Shown one piece after another: positions 51,049-60,000 of a stretch of DNA of 64,000 nucleotides. The stretch is from contig NZ_FOLP01000001.1 in assembly GCF_900112425.1 (NCBI RefSeq), positions 968,082 to 1,032,081 on the forward strand, in the 5' to 3' direction. Every line of letters starts with the position of its first letter. The first letter of the stretch is position 1. The notes beneath the pieces were generated by a model. The model saw only the letters and a list, made by a program, of their open reading frames with translations, was not told where the DNA came from and searched no databases. The DNA is from Variovorax sp. OK212 (lineage in GTDB: Bacteria; Pseudomonadota; Gammaproteobacteria; Burkholderiales; Burkholderiaceae_C). A program made the translations under genes and the position numbers.

Positions 51049-52386
51049 ATGGAAAAGCCGAAGAACGAATCCGCGCCCGCCGAAGGGCAACCCGCGTCCC
51101 CGCACCGCCGCCGCATGATCGGCGCGGCCGGTGCCGCATTCGCGGGGCTCGCCGCCGCGGCCCGTCCGGGCCATGCGGCAACGACGGCCACGGCGGCCAC
51201 CGCAGGCACGTCCACCGACAGCGGCGCGCAGGTCACCGACGCCCCGCAAAGCACCCACACGCAAGACCGCGTGGCGTTCCGCGGCAAGCACCAGGCGGGC
51301 ATCGTCACGCCGCGCCCGACGGCCGGCATGATCGCCTCGTTCTACGTGCTGGCCGAGAACCGCGCCGACCTGGAGCGCCTGTTCCGCACGCTCACCGAGC
51401 GCATCGCCTTCCTCACGCAGGGCGGCGCGCAGACCGACCCCGATCCCAAGCTGCCGCCCGCGGGCTCCGGCATCCTCGGGCCGGTGGTGCAGCCCGACGG
51501 GCTGACGGTGACGGTGTCGGCGGGCACGTCGCTGTTCGACGAGCGCTTCGGCCTCGCCAAGAAGAAGCCGGTGCGCCTGAACCAGATGCAGCGCCACCCG
51601 AACGACGCGCTGGACGCCGCGCTGTGCCACGGCGACCTGTCGATCCAGTTCTGCGCCAACACGCCGGACACCAACATCCACGCGCTGCGCGACATCATCA
51701 AGAACACGCCCGACCTGCTGGTGCTGCACTGGAAGCAGGAAGGCACCGTGCCGCCGATTCCGGCGGTGCCCGGCAAGCCGGCCGAGAGCGCGCGCAATTT
51801 CCTCGGCTTCAGGGACGGTTCGGCCAACCCCGACTCGGCCGACGCCAAGCTCATGGACACCCTCGTGTGGGTGCAGCCCGGCAGCGACGAGCCAGCCTGG
51901 ACCGTGGGCGGCAGCTACCAGGCGGTGCGCATCATCCGCAACTTCGTGGAGCGCTGGGACCGCACGCCGCTGCAGGAGCAGGAGGCCATCATGGGCCGCC
52001 TGAAGCCCACCGGCGCACCCATGGACGGCGGCAAGACCGAGCACGACGTGCCCGACTACGCCAAGGACCCCGAAGGCAAGGCCACGCCGATGGACGCGCA
52101 CATCCGCCTGGCCAACCCGCGCACCAGGGCTTCGGACAGGAACCTGATGCTGCGCCGTCCCTTCAACTATTCGAACGGCGTCACCAAGTCGGGCCAGCTC
52201 GAGATGGGGCTGCTGTTCATCTGCTACCAGGCCAACCTGGAGAACGGCTTCATCGCCGTGCAGAAGCGCCTGGACGGCGAACCGCTCGAGGAATACATCA
52301 AGCCCATCGGCGGCGGCTTCTTCTTCACGCTGCCCGGTGTGCAGGACGAGCGCGACTGGCTGGGGCGCAGCCTGATGGCCGCCTGA
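51049..52386 (+). CDS. efeB: Tat-exported DyP-type heme peroxidase EfeB
   Basis: A 445-residue DyP-type peroxidase exported through the Tat system; the leader has a twin-arginine pattern ([18 protein letters not shown]). The DyP signature [10 protein letters not shown] is present in the middle, and the proximal-heme region lies further on. In E. coli EfeB assists iron uptake from ferrous iron or heme. I chose the ATG with GGAAG at a good distance; a GTG at 51010 that overlaps the efeO stop is possible. Confidence 0.92.
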   Translation: MEKPKNESAPAEGQPASPHRRRMIGAAGAAFAGLAAAARPGHAATTATAATAGTSTDSGAQVTDAPQSTHTQDRVAFRGKHQAGIVTPRPTAGMIASFYVLAENRADLERLFRTLTERIAFLTQGGAQTDPDPKLPPAGSGILGPVVQPDGLTVTVSAGTSLFDERFGLAKKKPVRLNQMQRHPNDALDAALCHGDLSIQFCANTPDTNIHALRDIIKNTPDLLVLHWKQEGTVPPIPAVPGKPAESARNFLGFRDGSANPDSADAKLMDTLVWVQPGSDEPAWTVGGSYQAVRIIRNFVERWDRTPLQEQEAIMGRLKPTGAPMDGGKTEHDVPDYAKDPEGKATPMDAHIRLANPRTRASDRNLMLRRPFNYSNGVTKSGQLEMGLLFICYQANLENGFIAVQKRLDGEPLEEYIKPIGGGFFFTLPGVQDERDWLGRSLMAA

Positions 52387-52437
52387 GGCGCCGCCAGGGC
52401 CACAAGTTTTTCAACCACCGCTAGAACCGGGAGATCC

Positions 52438-53274
52438 ATGACCGTGCAGTTCCGCCGCCACTTCCTCGCCACTTTCGTTGCAGGCTTCGCCGGGCTTTAT
52501 GCCGCGGGCGCGCAGGCCGCCGTGTCGCCGCTCGAGCTGGTCGGACCGATCTCCGACTACAAGATCTACGTGGCCGAGAACGTGCGCAAGCTGGCCGCGG
52601 ACACCCGCACCTTCACCGCCGCGGTGAAGGCCGGCGACATCGAGAAGGCGAAGAAGCTGTATGCGCCCACGCGCACCAGCTACGAGCGCATCGAGCCGGT
52701 GGCGGAGCTCTTCAACGACCTCGACAAGTCGATCGACTCGCGCGCCGACGACCACGAGAAGGCCGAGAAAGACCCGGCCTTCGGCGGCTTCCACCGCATC
52801 GAGTACGGCCTGTGGACGCAAAAGAGCACCAAAGACCTGAACCCCGTGGCCGACAAGCTGCTGGCCGACGTGCTCGAGCTGCAGAAGCGCCTGGTCGCGC
52901 TGACCTTCCCGCCCGAGAAGGTGGTGGGCGGCGCCGCCGTGCTGATGGAGGAGGTGGCCGCCACCAAGATTTCGGGCGAGGAAAACCGCTACAGCCACAC
53001 CGACCTGTGGGATTTCCAGTCGAACTTCGAGGGCGCCTTCAAGATCGTCGAGCTGCTGCGCCCGCTGGTGGTGAAGGAAAACAAGGCCTTCTCGGACAAG
53101 ACCGACGCCAACTTCAAGGTCGTGTTCGACACGCTGGCCAAGTACAAGACGGCCGACGGCGGCTTCGAAACCTACTCCAAGCTCAGCGAACGCGACCGCA
53201 AGCTGCTGGCCGGCCGGGTCAACACGCTGGCCGAAGACCTGTCCAAGCTGCGCGGCATGCTGGGCCTGAACTAG
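52438..53274 (+). CDS. EfeM-like M75 imelysin protein without cupredoxin
   Basis: A 278-residue periplasmic protein: signal peptide ([19 protein letters not shown]), then a single M75 domain whose HxxE motif is in [12 protein letters not shown]. It is clearly paralogous to the C-terminal domain of the EfeO-type protein two genes upstream ([15 protein letters not shown] against [15 protein letters not shown]), but lacks the cupredoxin. Proteins of this form are called EfeM. A GGGAGA ribosome site precedes the ATG. Having EfeO and EfeM together in one operon is unusual. Confidence 0.88.
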   Translation: MTVQFRRHFLATFVAGFAGLYAAGAQAAVSPLELVGPISDYKIYVAENVRKLAADTRTFTAAVKAGDIEKAKKLYAPTRTSYERIEPVAELFNDLDKSIDSRADDHEKAEKDPAFGGFHRIEYGLWTQKSTKDLNPVADKLLADVLELQKRLVALTFPPEKVVGGAAVLMEEVAATKISGEENRYSHTDLWDFQSNFEGAFKIVELLRPLVVKENKAFSDKTDANFKVVFDTLAKYKTADGGFETYSKLSERDRKLLAGRVNTLAEDLSKLRGMLGLN

Positions 53275-53313
53275 GCCCGTCCCCGGGCTTCGCGCACTTC
53301 GTGCCGCTTCTCC

Positions 53314-53368
53314 TGCCCCCTGCCGGGGGCAACACCGGAGGCCTGGCAGCGCCGGTTCCTCGGTGTTT
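53314..53368. terminator. Paired hairpins between efe operon and feoA
   Basis: Two adjacent inverted repeats: TGCCCCC with GGGGGCA (4-nt loop), then AACACCGGAGG with CCTCGGTGTT (one bulged base). The second ends in TTT. Together they could stop transcription of the efe operon. Similar text recurs between genes of related bacteria, so it may be a dispersed element. The rest of the 205-nt gap to feoA holds only a weak Fur-like stretch at about 53413-53431. Confidence 0.5.
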
Positions 53369-53479
53369 CTGGCTCTGCAGTCCCCATTTTTGAGGGATGG
53401 TCAGGTTTTCGCGAGTGAGAATTGCTAGCATCCAGGTTTTGCTTACTGGCGCGCCCGATATTCGAGGCGCACTCTCACC

Positions 53480-53779
53480 GTGCAAACCAACGACTCTGGC
53501 GCAGCGCCGGCATCCGCCGCCCTGCGCCTTGACCAGCTTCCGAACAACCAATGGGCCACCGTGCTCGACGTGGCCCGCCCCGACGGCGCGGACGACCGTG
53601 AACTTGTCCTGCGCCTGACCGAAATCGGCTTCGTGCCGGGCGAGGCGGTGCGCATCGTCGCCAGCGGCCTGCCGGGCCGCGAGCCGCTGGCCGTTCGCCT
53701 GGGCCACACCACCTTCGCGCTGCGCCGCCACGAGGCCGCGCTGATCCACGTCACGCCGGGAGCCGCGAACCATGGTTGA
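53480..53779 (+). CDS. feoA: Ferrous iron transport protein A
   Basis: A 99-residue SH3-like protein that assists FeoB. The family core is visible in LRLTEIGFVPGEAVRIVASG and LAVRLGHTTFALRR, which places the LxxxGFxxG-type turn in the centre. It starts with GTG, is preceded by an AT-rich segment with a weak Fur-like site, and overlaps feoB by 8 nt, so the two are coupled. Confidence 0.9.
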   Translation: MQTNDSGAAPASAALRLDQLPNNQWATVLDVARPDGADDRELVLRLTEIGFVPGEAVRIVASGLPGREPLAVRLGHTTFALRRHEAALIHVTPGAANHG

Positions 53780-55667
53780 AGCCGTCATCCAGGGGCCGGG
53801 GCGCCTTGCGCCCACCGCGCAGCCGGGCCGCATCGCCTTGCTGGGCAACCCCAACTGCGGCAAGACCGCGCTGTTCAATCTGCTGACCGGCAGCCGCCAG
53901 AAGGTGGCCAACTACGCCGGCGTGACCGTCGAGCGCAAGGAAGGCACGCTGCGCACCGCGTCGGGCCGCCGCGTGTTCGTGCTCGACCTGCCGGGTGCCT
54001 ACAGCCTGAACGCGCTGAGCGCCGACGAGGCCGTGACCCGCGACATCGTCACCGGCCAGAGCAAGGAAGCCTTGCCCGACCTGCTGGTGTGCGTGACCGA
54101 CGCCACCAATCTGCGCCTGAACCTGCGCCTGGTGCTCGAGGCCAAGCGCCTCGGCCTGCCGATGGTGATGGCGCTGAACATGACAGACATGGCCAGGAAG
54201 CAGGGCATCACGGTCGACACGGCCGTGCTCTCGCGCGAGCTGGGCATGCCGGTGGTCGAGACCGTGGGCGTGCACACCGGCGGCGCCAAGGGCCTGCTCG
54301 AGGCGCTCGACACGCCCGTGGCCGCCGCCGCGCCGCAGACCTGGCAGGCGCCCGAACTCGACGACGTGCTGGCCACGCAGCGCGAGGTGCGCCGCATCCT
54401 CGGCCTGGCGGTGATGGAGCCGGTGGGCAGCCTGGCCACCAGCGACCGCATCGACCGCGTGGTGCTGCACCCGGTGTGGGGCATGCTGGTGCTGGCCGTC
54501 ACCATGTTCCTGATGTTCCAGGCCGTGTTCAGCTGGGCCAACGTGCCCATGGACGCCATCAAGGCCGCCACCGAGGCGCTGGGCGGCCTGGTCAAGACGC
54601 ACATGGCCGAAGGCATGCTGCAGAGCCTGCTGGCCGACGGCGTGATCGCGGGCGTGGGCGGCGTGGTGGTGTTCCTGCCGCAGATCCTGATTCTTTTCCT
54701 GTTCATCCTCGCGCTGGAAGACTCGGGCTACCTGCCGCGCGCGGCCTTCCTGCTGGACCGCGTGATGGGCACGGTGGGGCTGTCGGGGCGCTCGTTCATT
54801 CCGCTGCTGTCGAGCTTCGCCTGCGCCATTCCCGGCGTGATGGCCACGCGCACCATCAGCAACTGGCGCGACCGCATCACGACCATCATGATCGCGCCGC
54901 TCATGACCTGCTCGGCGCGGCTGCCGGTGTACGCGCTGCTCATCGCGGCCTTCATTCCGGCGCGCACCGTGGGCGGCGTGTTCAACCTGCAGGGCGTGGT
55001 GCTGTTCGCGCTGTACGTGTTCGGCATCGTCTCGGCGATGGCCGTGGCCTGGGTGATGAAGCGCTTTCGCGACAACACCTCGCACTCGCCGCTGCTGATG
55101 GAACTGCCCGCCTACCGCTGGCCGAACCCGCGCAACCTGGCGCTGGGCCTGTACGAGCGCGCATGGATCTTCCTGCAGCGCGTGGGCACCATCATCCTCA
55201 CGCTGACCATCCTGCTGTGGTTCCTGTCGACCTTCCCGTCGCCGCCCGAAGGCGCGACCGGGCCGGCCATCCAGTACAGCCTGGCCGGCATGATCGGGCG
55301 CGGGCTCGAGTACATCTTCGCGCCCATCGGCTTCAACTGGCAGATCTCCATCGCGCTGGTGCCGGGCATGGCGGCGCGCGAAGTGGCGGTGGGCGCGCTG
55401 GGCACGGTGTACGCGCTCTCGGCCACCGGCGACGACGTGGCCGGCACGCTGGAGCCGCTGATTGCCGGCAGCTGGACGCTGGCCACCGCGCTGTCGCTGC
55501 TGGTCTGGTACGTGTTCGCGCCGCAATGCATCTCCACGCTGGCCGCGGTGAAGCGCGAAACGGGATCGTGGAAGTACGTGTGGATCATGGCGGGCTACCT
55601 GTTCGCGCTGGCCTATGGAGCCTGTTTCATCACCTACCGCGTTGCAGTGGCACTCGGGGCGGGGTAA
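53772..55667 (+). CDS. feoB: Ferrous iron transporter FeoB
   Basis: An inner-membrane Fe(II) transporter with a cytosolic G-protein domain. G1 is GNPNCGKT at residues 25-32, G3 is DLPGAYSL, and NMTD lies in G4 position. The membrane part contains the conserved GRSFIPLLSSFACAIPGVMA block and CSARLPVYALL. At 631 residues it is on the short side of the family (700-770 is common), with a reduced helical spacer after the G domain. Confidence 0.95.
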   Translation: MVEAVIQGPGRLAPTAQPGRIALLGNPNCGKTALFNLLTGSRQKVANYAGVTVERKEGTLRTASGRRVFVLDLPGAYSLNALSADEAVTRDIVTGQSKEALPDLLVCVTDATNLRLNLRLVLEAKRLGLPMVMALNMTDMARKQGITVDTAVLSRELGMPVVETVGVHTGGAKGLLEALDTPVAAAAPQTWQAPELDDVLATQREVRRILGLAVMEPVGSLATSDRIDRVVLHPVWGMLVLAVTMFLMFQAVFSWANVPMDAIKAATEALGGLVKTHMAEGMLQSLLADGVIAGVGGVVVFLPQILILFLFILALEDSGYLPRAAFLLDRVMGTVGLSGRSFIPLLSSFACAIPGVMATRTISNWRDRITTIMIAPLMTCSARLPVYALLIAAFIPARTVGGVFNLQGVVLFALYVFGIVSAMAVAWVMKRFRDNTSHSPLLMELPAYRWPNPRNLALGLYERAWIFLQRVGTIILTLTILLWFLSTFPSPPEGATGPAIQYSLAGMIGRGLEYIFAPIGFNWQISIALVPGMAAREVAVGALGTVYALSATGDDVAGTLEPLIAGSWTLATALSLLVWYVFAPQCISTLAAVKRETGSWKYVWIMAGYLFALAYGACFITYRVAVALGAG

Positions 55668-55707
55668 AACCGGCGCTGAAAGGCTTGAACAAAAGGTTGA
55701 CGAAGAA

Positions 55708-56013
55708 ATGGCACAGCAACTGATCGTCGGTTTGATCGTCGCGGCCGCCGCGTTCTACGCGGTCTGGCGCTGGATGCCCGCGGGCTGGCGGCGCGGCGCC
55801 GCGCAGAAGCTGGCGGCCGGCACGCACCGCGCGGGCTGGGTCGACGAAGCCCGTGCGAAGGAACTGGCGGCCTCGCTGGCCAAGACCTCGGGCTGCGGCT
55901 CGTGCGACAGCTGCGGCAGCTGCGCACCCAAGACACCCTTCAAGCAACCGGAAGCCGACCAGGCCACGAGCCCGTCCACCGCCAGCGCGCTGCCGTCCAC
56001 GCACAGCCGCTGA
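55708..56013 (+). CDS. Single-span Cys-rich protein after FeoB
   Basis: A 101-residue protein: one N-terminal membrane span (LIVGLIVAAAAFYAVWRWM), then a cytoplasmic or periplasmic tail with GCGSCDSCGSCAP, four cysteines in CxxCxxCxxC spacing, and a Ser/Thr-rich end. This pattern fits the DUF6587 group that follows feoB in Comamonadaceae, as I recall. The cysteine cluster could bind iron or an iron-sulfur cluster, so the protein might take the place of FeoC, which is otherwise absent. The frame is open further upstream into feoB; the ATG here matches the span. Confidence 0.75.
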   Translation: MAQQLIVGLIVAAAAFYAVWRWMPAGWRRGAAQKLAAGTHRAGWVDEARAKELAASLAKTSGCGSCDSCGSCAPKTPFKQPEADQATSPSTASALPSTHSR

Positions 56014-56018
56014 GCCCG

Positions 56019-57203
56019 ATGCCCGCGCACATCCTCGTCGCCGGCGGCGGCATCGGGGGGCTGGCCACCGCACTGGCGCTTTCCCGTCAAGGCCACCGCG
56101 CCGACGTCTTCGAACAGGCCGCGGCCTTCGGCGAAATCGGCGCCGGCGTGCAGCTCGGCCCCAACGCCACGCGGCGCCTGCGGCAACTCGACCTCGGCAC
56201 GCAGCTCGCCGCCATCGCGGCGCGGCCCGACGCGCTGGTGGTCCACGGCGCCGAGAGCGGCACCGAAATCGCCCGCATGCCGCTCGGCGACGCGATGCAG
56301 CAGCGCTACGGCGCCCCCTATTTCTGCGTGCACCGCGCCGACCTGCACGGCCTGCTGCTTGACGCCGTGCGCGCGCGCGGCAACGGCACGCTGGTCACGG
56401 CCGCGCTGATCCGCCAGGTCGAGACCAGCGACGACCTGGTCTGCCTGTCGAGCACCGACGCGCGCGCCTGGGAAGGCGAGGCCATCGTCGGCGCCGACGG
56501 GCTGTGGAGCATGGTGCGCCGGCAACTCGATACCCCTTCGGCCGAACAGCCGCCGCGCGTGACCGGCCACACGGCCTGGCGCGCCATGGCCGAGCAGGCA
56601 AAGCTGCCCGCTGCGTTGCGCAGCAGGCAGGTGCGGGTGTGGCTCGGCGCGCGGCTGCATGCGGTGGCGTACCCGGTGCGCGGCGGCGACTGGCTCAACG
56701 TGGTGGTGATCGCCGAGTCGGCGCCCGCCGGCGATGCGCGCGACTGGGACCAGGCCGGCAGCATCGCCGCGCTGAAGCAGGCCATGGGCCGCAGCTGTGC
56801 CGGCCTGCAGTCGCTGCTCGACGCCATGCCCGGCTGGCGCGCCTGGTCGCTGGGCGACCGCGCGCCCATGACCTGCGCGGCCGACATGGCGCACGAGCGC
56901 GTGGCGCTGGTGGGCGACGCGGCGCACCCGATGGTGCCGTACCTCGCGCAGGGCGCGGGCATGGCGATCGAGGACGCGGTGGCGCTGGCCGATGCGCTCG
57001 GCGGCGGCGGCGCGGCCGAAGTGCCGGCCGCCTTCGCGCGCTACGCGGACGCGCGCTGGGCGCGCAACGCGCAGGTGCAGGCGCGGGCGCGCCGCAACGG
57101 AGAGATCTTCCACGCGACCGGCGCCGTGCGGCTCGGGCGCGACATGGCGATGCGCCTGCTGGGCGCGAAGCTGCTCGACCAGCCCTGGCTGTACGCGGGC
57201 TGA
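56019..57203 (+). CDS. FAD-dependent monooxygenase
   Basis: A 394-residue class A flavoprotein hydroxylase, related to salicylate and 6-hydroxynicotinate monooxygenases. The N-terminal FAD-binding motif is VAGGGIGGLATALAL, the DG motif is in AIVGADGLWSMVR, and the GD motif is GDAAHPMVPYLAQGAGMAIED. The substrate is unknown. It starts 5 nt after the Cys-rich protein, which could make it part of the feo transcript, although no iron role is evident. Confidence 0.88.
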   Translation: MPAHILVAGGGIGGLATALALSRQGHRADVFEQAAAFGEIGAGVQLGPNATRRLRQLDLGTQLAAIAARPDALVVHGAESGTEIARMPLGDAMQQRYGAPYFCVHRADLHGLLLDAVRARGNGTLVTAALIRQVETSDDLVCLSSTDARAWEGEAIVGADGLWSMVRRQLDTPSAEQPPRVTGHTAWRAMAEQAKLPAALRSRQVRVWLGARLHAVAYPVRGGDWLNVVVIAESAPAGDARDWDQAGSIAALKQAMGRSCAGLQSLLDAMPGWRAWSLGDRAPMTCAADMAHERVALVGDAAHPMVPYLAQGAGMAIEDAVALADALGGGGAAEVPAAFARYADARWARNAQVQARARRNGEIFHATGAVRLGRDMAMRLLGAKLLDQPWLYAG

Positions 57204-57257
57204 GCGGCGGTCGATGCGCGCGCCCGCCGCGCGCCTCGGAGCCTGTTTACAGCCTGT

Positions 57258-58508
57258 TCAGAGCCTGAACGTCCGCAGGTGCTCGATGCGCTGCGCGATG
57301 CCTTCCTGCCCGAGGTAGTGGCTGTACGCGCCGCCCTGCATCTTCACGAGCGTGCCTTCCAGGTCGAGCAGCATCGCGTCGCGGTCTTCGATGAAGGCCG
57401 GCGGCACGTCGATGCCCGCCGCGGTGCAGGCCTGCGCGATCAGGTGCGCGCTCGCGGGCGCGCCGCAGGCCGTGCACTTCACGATCGCCTGCACGTTGGG
57501 CTCGGCGCCGTTGTCCAGCAGCGCCTGCGTGAGTTCGGGCGAGATCTGTCCGTCGATGTTGCGCAGCGCGTCGGCCGCCACCGGTGCGCCCGCGCGCACC
57601 AGCGCGGCGGCCGCGGCGAAGGCGCCGTGCCCCACCGCCACGTCGGTGGCGAGCGCGCTGCCTTGCAGCGGGCCGTCGAAGCCCACGCCGGCTGCGGCCA
57701 GCTGCGCGACCAGCTCGCCGTCGTCCGCCCCGATGGCATGGCGCAGCGCCACGCGCGCCAGCGACGCATGGTGGCGCAGCGTGCCTTCGGCCAGCGGCGT
57801 GCGCCAGTCGACCACGGCGCGGCTGTAGAACGCGACCAGCTTGTCCATCAGGTCGAGGTCGAGCCCGTGTTCCTCGTGCCGGTCGTCGAGGTATTCGAGC
57901 AGCGTCTGGCCCGAGAAATAGTCGCTGGTGGGCGCGAGCGGGTCTTCGTCGAGGTGCAGCGCGGCAAAGGCGCCGTGCAGGTCGGCGGCGACGGTGTTCA
58001 CGCTGTCTTCGTGCAGCGCATGCGTCCAGGCCGGCGGCAGGCCCTTCTTCCAGGCGACGATCTGTCCTTGCTCGGCGCCGGGCTCGACCACCGCGTAGAT
58101 GCGGTCGGTGTACTCGAAGCCGCCGAAGGGCAGGTGCGTGAGCTTGCCGCTCCACGGCGTGCCGCCTTCCTGCGCGGCTTCCTCGGCCAGTTCGAGCTCG
58201 TGCTCGATCCAGCCCTGCAGGTCGTGGTAGCCGTCGTTGCCGTTCCAGAACAGCTCGGTCCAGCTGATGCCTTCGAGGTTGCCGTTCATCTCGAGCGACA
58301 GGTCGTAGTCGAGCCGTCCGCCCGCGGTGGTGGTCCACAGCGCGCGCAAGGCTTCGGGGATCGGGCCCGCGCATGCGGCCTGCACCGCGGCGATCTGCGC
58401 CTCGGGCATCGGCGGCTGCGCGTCGAAGATCACGCGGCCGGCGAACAGCACGACGCCATGTTCGCGCAGGGTGGAGAGCTCGTCGGGTGTGAACCGGATG
58501 TCGTTCAT
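57258..58508 (-). CDS. SUKH/SMI1-like protein with ankyrin-like repeats
   Basis: A 416-residue soluble acidic protein. The N-terminal 190 residues fit a SUKH (SMI1/KNR4) pattern: MPEAQIAAVQAACAGPIPEALRALW followed by NGNLEGISWTELFW, with key positions P-x-x-L-x-x-L-W and G-x-x-x-x-W. Residues about 245-360 form degenerate ankyrin-like repeats (ELVAQLAAAGVGFDGPLQGSA, LVRAGAPVAADALRN, LLDNGAEPNVQAIV). SUKH proteins are often immunity factors; no toxin gene is adjacent. It lies 69 nt downstream of the retron-type reverse transcriptase on the same strand but seems to have its own promoter. Domain assignment is by eye. Confidence 0.6.
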   Translation of the reverse strand: MNDIRFTPDELSTLREHGVVLFAGRVIFDAQPPMPEAQIAAVQAACAGPIPEALRALWTTTAGGRLDYDLSLEMNGNLEGISWTELFWNGNDGYHDLQGWIEHELELAEEAAQEGGTPWSGKLTHLPFGGFEYTDRIYAVVEPGAEQGQIVAWKKGLPPAWTHALHEDSVNTVAADLHGAFAALHLDEDPLAPTSDYFSGQTLLEYLDDRHEEHGLDLDLMDKLVAFYSRAVVDWRTPLAEGTLRHHASLARVALRHAIGADDGELVAQLAAAGVGFDGPLQGSALATDVAVGHGAFAAAAALVRAGAPVAADALRNIDGQISPELTQALLDNGAEPNVQAIVKCTACGAPASAHLIAQACTAAGIDVPPAFIEDRDAMLLDLEGTLVKMQGGAYSHYLGQEGIAQRIEHLRTFRL

Positions 58509-58532
58509 GCTGGGATCTCCGTTGTTTTCAAA

Positions 58533-58560
58533 ACTGTAGCGCTTTGCGCCGAACGGGCAA
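58533..58560 (-). promoter_or_regulatory. Candidate promoter for SUKH/ankyrin-like gene
   Basis: On the minus strand TTGCCC and TACAGT are separated by 16 nt, each matching 4 of 6 consensus positions. A GGAG ribosome site lies shortly before the ATG. If active, it would uncouple this gene from the reverse transcriptase upstream. Confidence 0.35.
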
Positions 58561-58577
58561 TCCGTGACACCCCAGCT

Positions 58578-59972
58578 TCATGAGGGCGTTGGGCTTGCGC
58601 TCGGCCACGCGATGCGCTCGAAGATGCGCAAGAGCCGCGCATGGCGCGCCGGGTTGAACTGCCCGACCCATGCCATGCGGCCCAGCAGGTGCGCGCGAAA
58701 GTCGGGCACCTGCGCGCGGTTCTGGCCCGCGGGGCCGTGCAGCGCGCAGCGGTGCAGCGTGGCCTTGAGCCGGTCGAACTCCTCGCGCGGCGCATTGGCC
58801 TTGTCGTTGACCACCACGCCGGTCACGCGCTGTTGGCGGTGCTGCGGCATGCAGCGCACCTTGCGTGGATGCAGCTCGAAGCCCTCGTCGGCCGCGATGC
58901 CGCCGACCCAGGTGCGCAAGGCGGTGAAGCGCGCGCGCAGCGAGGCCGGGCCGGAGAACACCAGGTCGTCGGCGTAGCGCGTGTAGGTTGCGCCGAACAC
59001 CCACGCCAGCCCTTCGAGCCGGAGGTCGAGGCGGAACGCGCAGAGGTTCGCCAGCGCGGGAGAGCAGGGCGAGCCCTGCGGCAGGTGCGGCGCGGCAAGG
59101 CGCTTGGCGCCCATCCAGTCGAGGCCGCCGTCGTCGCGCAGCCGCTCGATCACCGCGGCGCCGGTGCGGTGCGTGCACAGCGCGGTGAGTGCGCGCGCCA
59201 CGCCGTCGGGGTAGCCCAGCGTGCGCCATGTCGCGTGCACGCGCGAGGCGCGAACGGCGGGGAAGAAGTCGCGCAGGTCGAAGCCGATGACGACCTCCTT
59301 GGCCGCGTGCGCGGCGGCATGGCTCGCCACCGAGCGGCCTTGCACGAAGCCGTGCGCCGCCTCGTGCACGGGCACGTGCTGCAGCAGGTCGTCGAGGATG
59401 CGGCGCCGCGCGCGCTTCAGGTCGGCCTTGGGAATCTCGAGCAGGCGCAGGCCGCCCAGGCGCTTGGGCTGCAGCTGGTAGCGGTAGTGCGAGGCGGGGG
59501 CGGTGCCCGGCGCGTCGTGTTCATGGGAGGTGCGCAAAGCTTGCGCCGGCGAGGTGAGCCAGGCCAAGCGCTCCGCATCGAGTTCCAGCCATTGCGCGAG
59601 CTCGGCCAGCGTGGGAATGCGCGGCAGCGCGAAGTGGTCGAGGCCCAGGGGGCGCGGGAACATCTCCGCGGACCGCAGGATGATGCGCCGCACGCGCGGC
59701 GCTTCGTCCTGCGCGAAGGCCGCGTCGAACGCCGGCATGTCGTCGATCGCCCTGGCCAGCGCGGGCAGGTCGGTGCGCTGCCATGTGGCTTGCGAGCGTT
59801 GGCCGAGCGCTTCGGCGAAGGCCTTGAGCCACGGCGCATCGGCACCGAGCGTGGCCGCGGCGCGTGCGCGCAACGCGCCGGGTGCCGTGCCGCCGGGCTG
59901 CCTTGCGTCGGCCAGCAAGGCACGCGCAAGGCTGCGTGACATCCATTCCCTGTAGCTCGGTTCACGCGGCAT
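58578..59972 (-). CDS. Retron-type reverse transcriptase
   Basis: A 464-residue reverse transcriptase. Motifs in order are: PKADLKRARRRILDDLL (RT1-2), VHEAAHGFVQGRSV, the catalytic FDLRDFFPAV (Asp232), LPQGSPCSPALANL, the catalytic TRYADDLVFSG (YADD, residues 333-336), EGFELHPRKVR, and the retron region-Y motif RVTGVVVND (VTG, 383-385). Retron region X, usually NAxxH, reads HAAAH at 218-222. About 150 residues precede the polymerase fold, as in myxobacterial retron enzymes; their role is unclear. I took the ATG at 59972; the ATG at 59942 has a better ribosome site (AGGGA). It lies 28 nt downstream of a retron-like RNA. No integrase, maturase or DGR elements are nearby. Confidence 0.88.
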   Translation of the reverse strand: MPREPSYREWMSRSLARALLADARQPGGTAPGALRARAAATLGADAPWLKAFAEALGQRSQATWQRTDLPALARAIDDMPAFDAAFAQDEAPRVRRIILRSAEMFPRPLGLDHFALPRIPTLAELAQWLELDAERLAWLTSPAQALRTSHEHDAPGTAPASHYRYQLQPKRLGGLRLLEIPKADLKRARRRILDDLLQHVPVHEAAHGFVQGRSVASHAAAHAAKEVVIGFDLRDFFPAVRASRVHATWRTLGYPDGVARALTALCTHRTGAAVIERLRDDGGLDWMGAKRLAAPHLPQGSPCSPALANLCAFRLDLRLEGLAWVFGATYTRYADDLVFSGPASLRARFTALRTWVGGIAADEGFELHPRKVRCMPQHRQQRVTGVVVNDKANAPREEFDRLKATLHRCALHGPAGQNRAQVPDFRAHLLGRMAWVGQFNPARHARLLRIFERIAWPSASPTPS

Positions 59973-60000
59973 GAAGTGAGGGGCCCGATTGAAGGTGGGT

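Noticed and set aside
53413..53431. A Fur box before feoA (GAGTGAGAATTGCTAGCAT).
   Set aside because: Only one half-site resembles the consensus; kept as a remark in feoA but not strong enough to list as a site.
58641..59939. A 432-codon plus-strand frame opposite the reverse transcriptase.
   Set aside because: The minus strand carries all reverse transcriptase motifs in order; the plus-strand translation is low complexity without a domain.
58578..59972. Group II intron or diversity-generating retroelement as the source of the reverse transcriptase.
   Set aside because: There is no maturase X domain or HNH, no intron domain V/VI-like fold seen, and no template/variable repeat pair or accessory Avd gene; the VTG region and the upstream a1/a2 repeats favour a retron.
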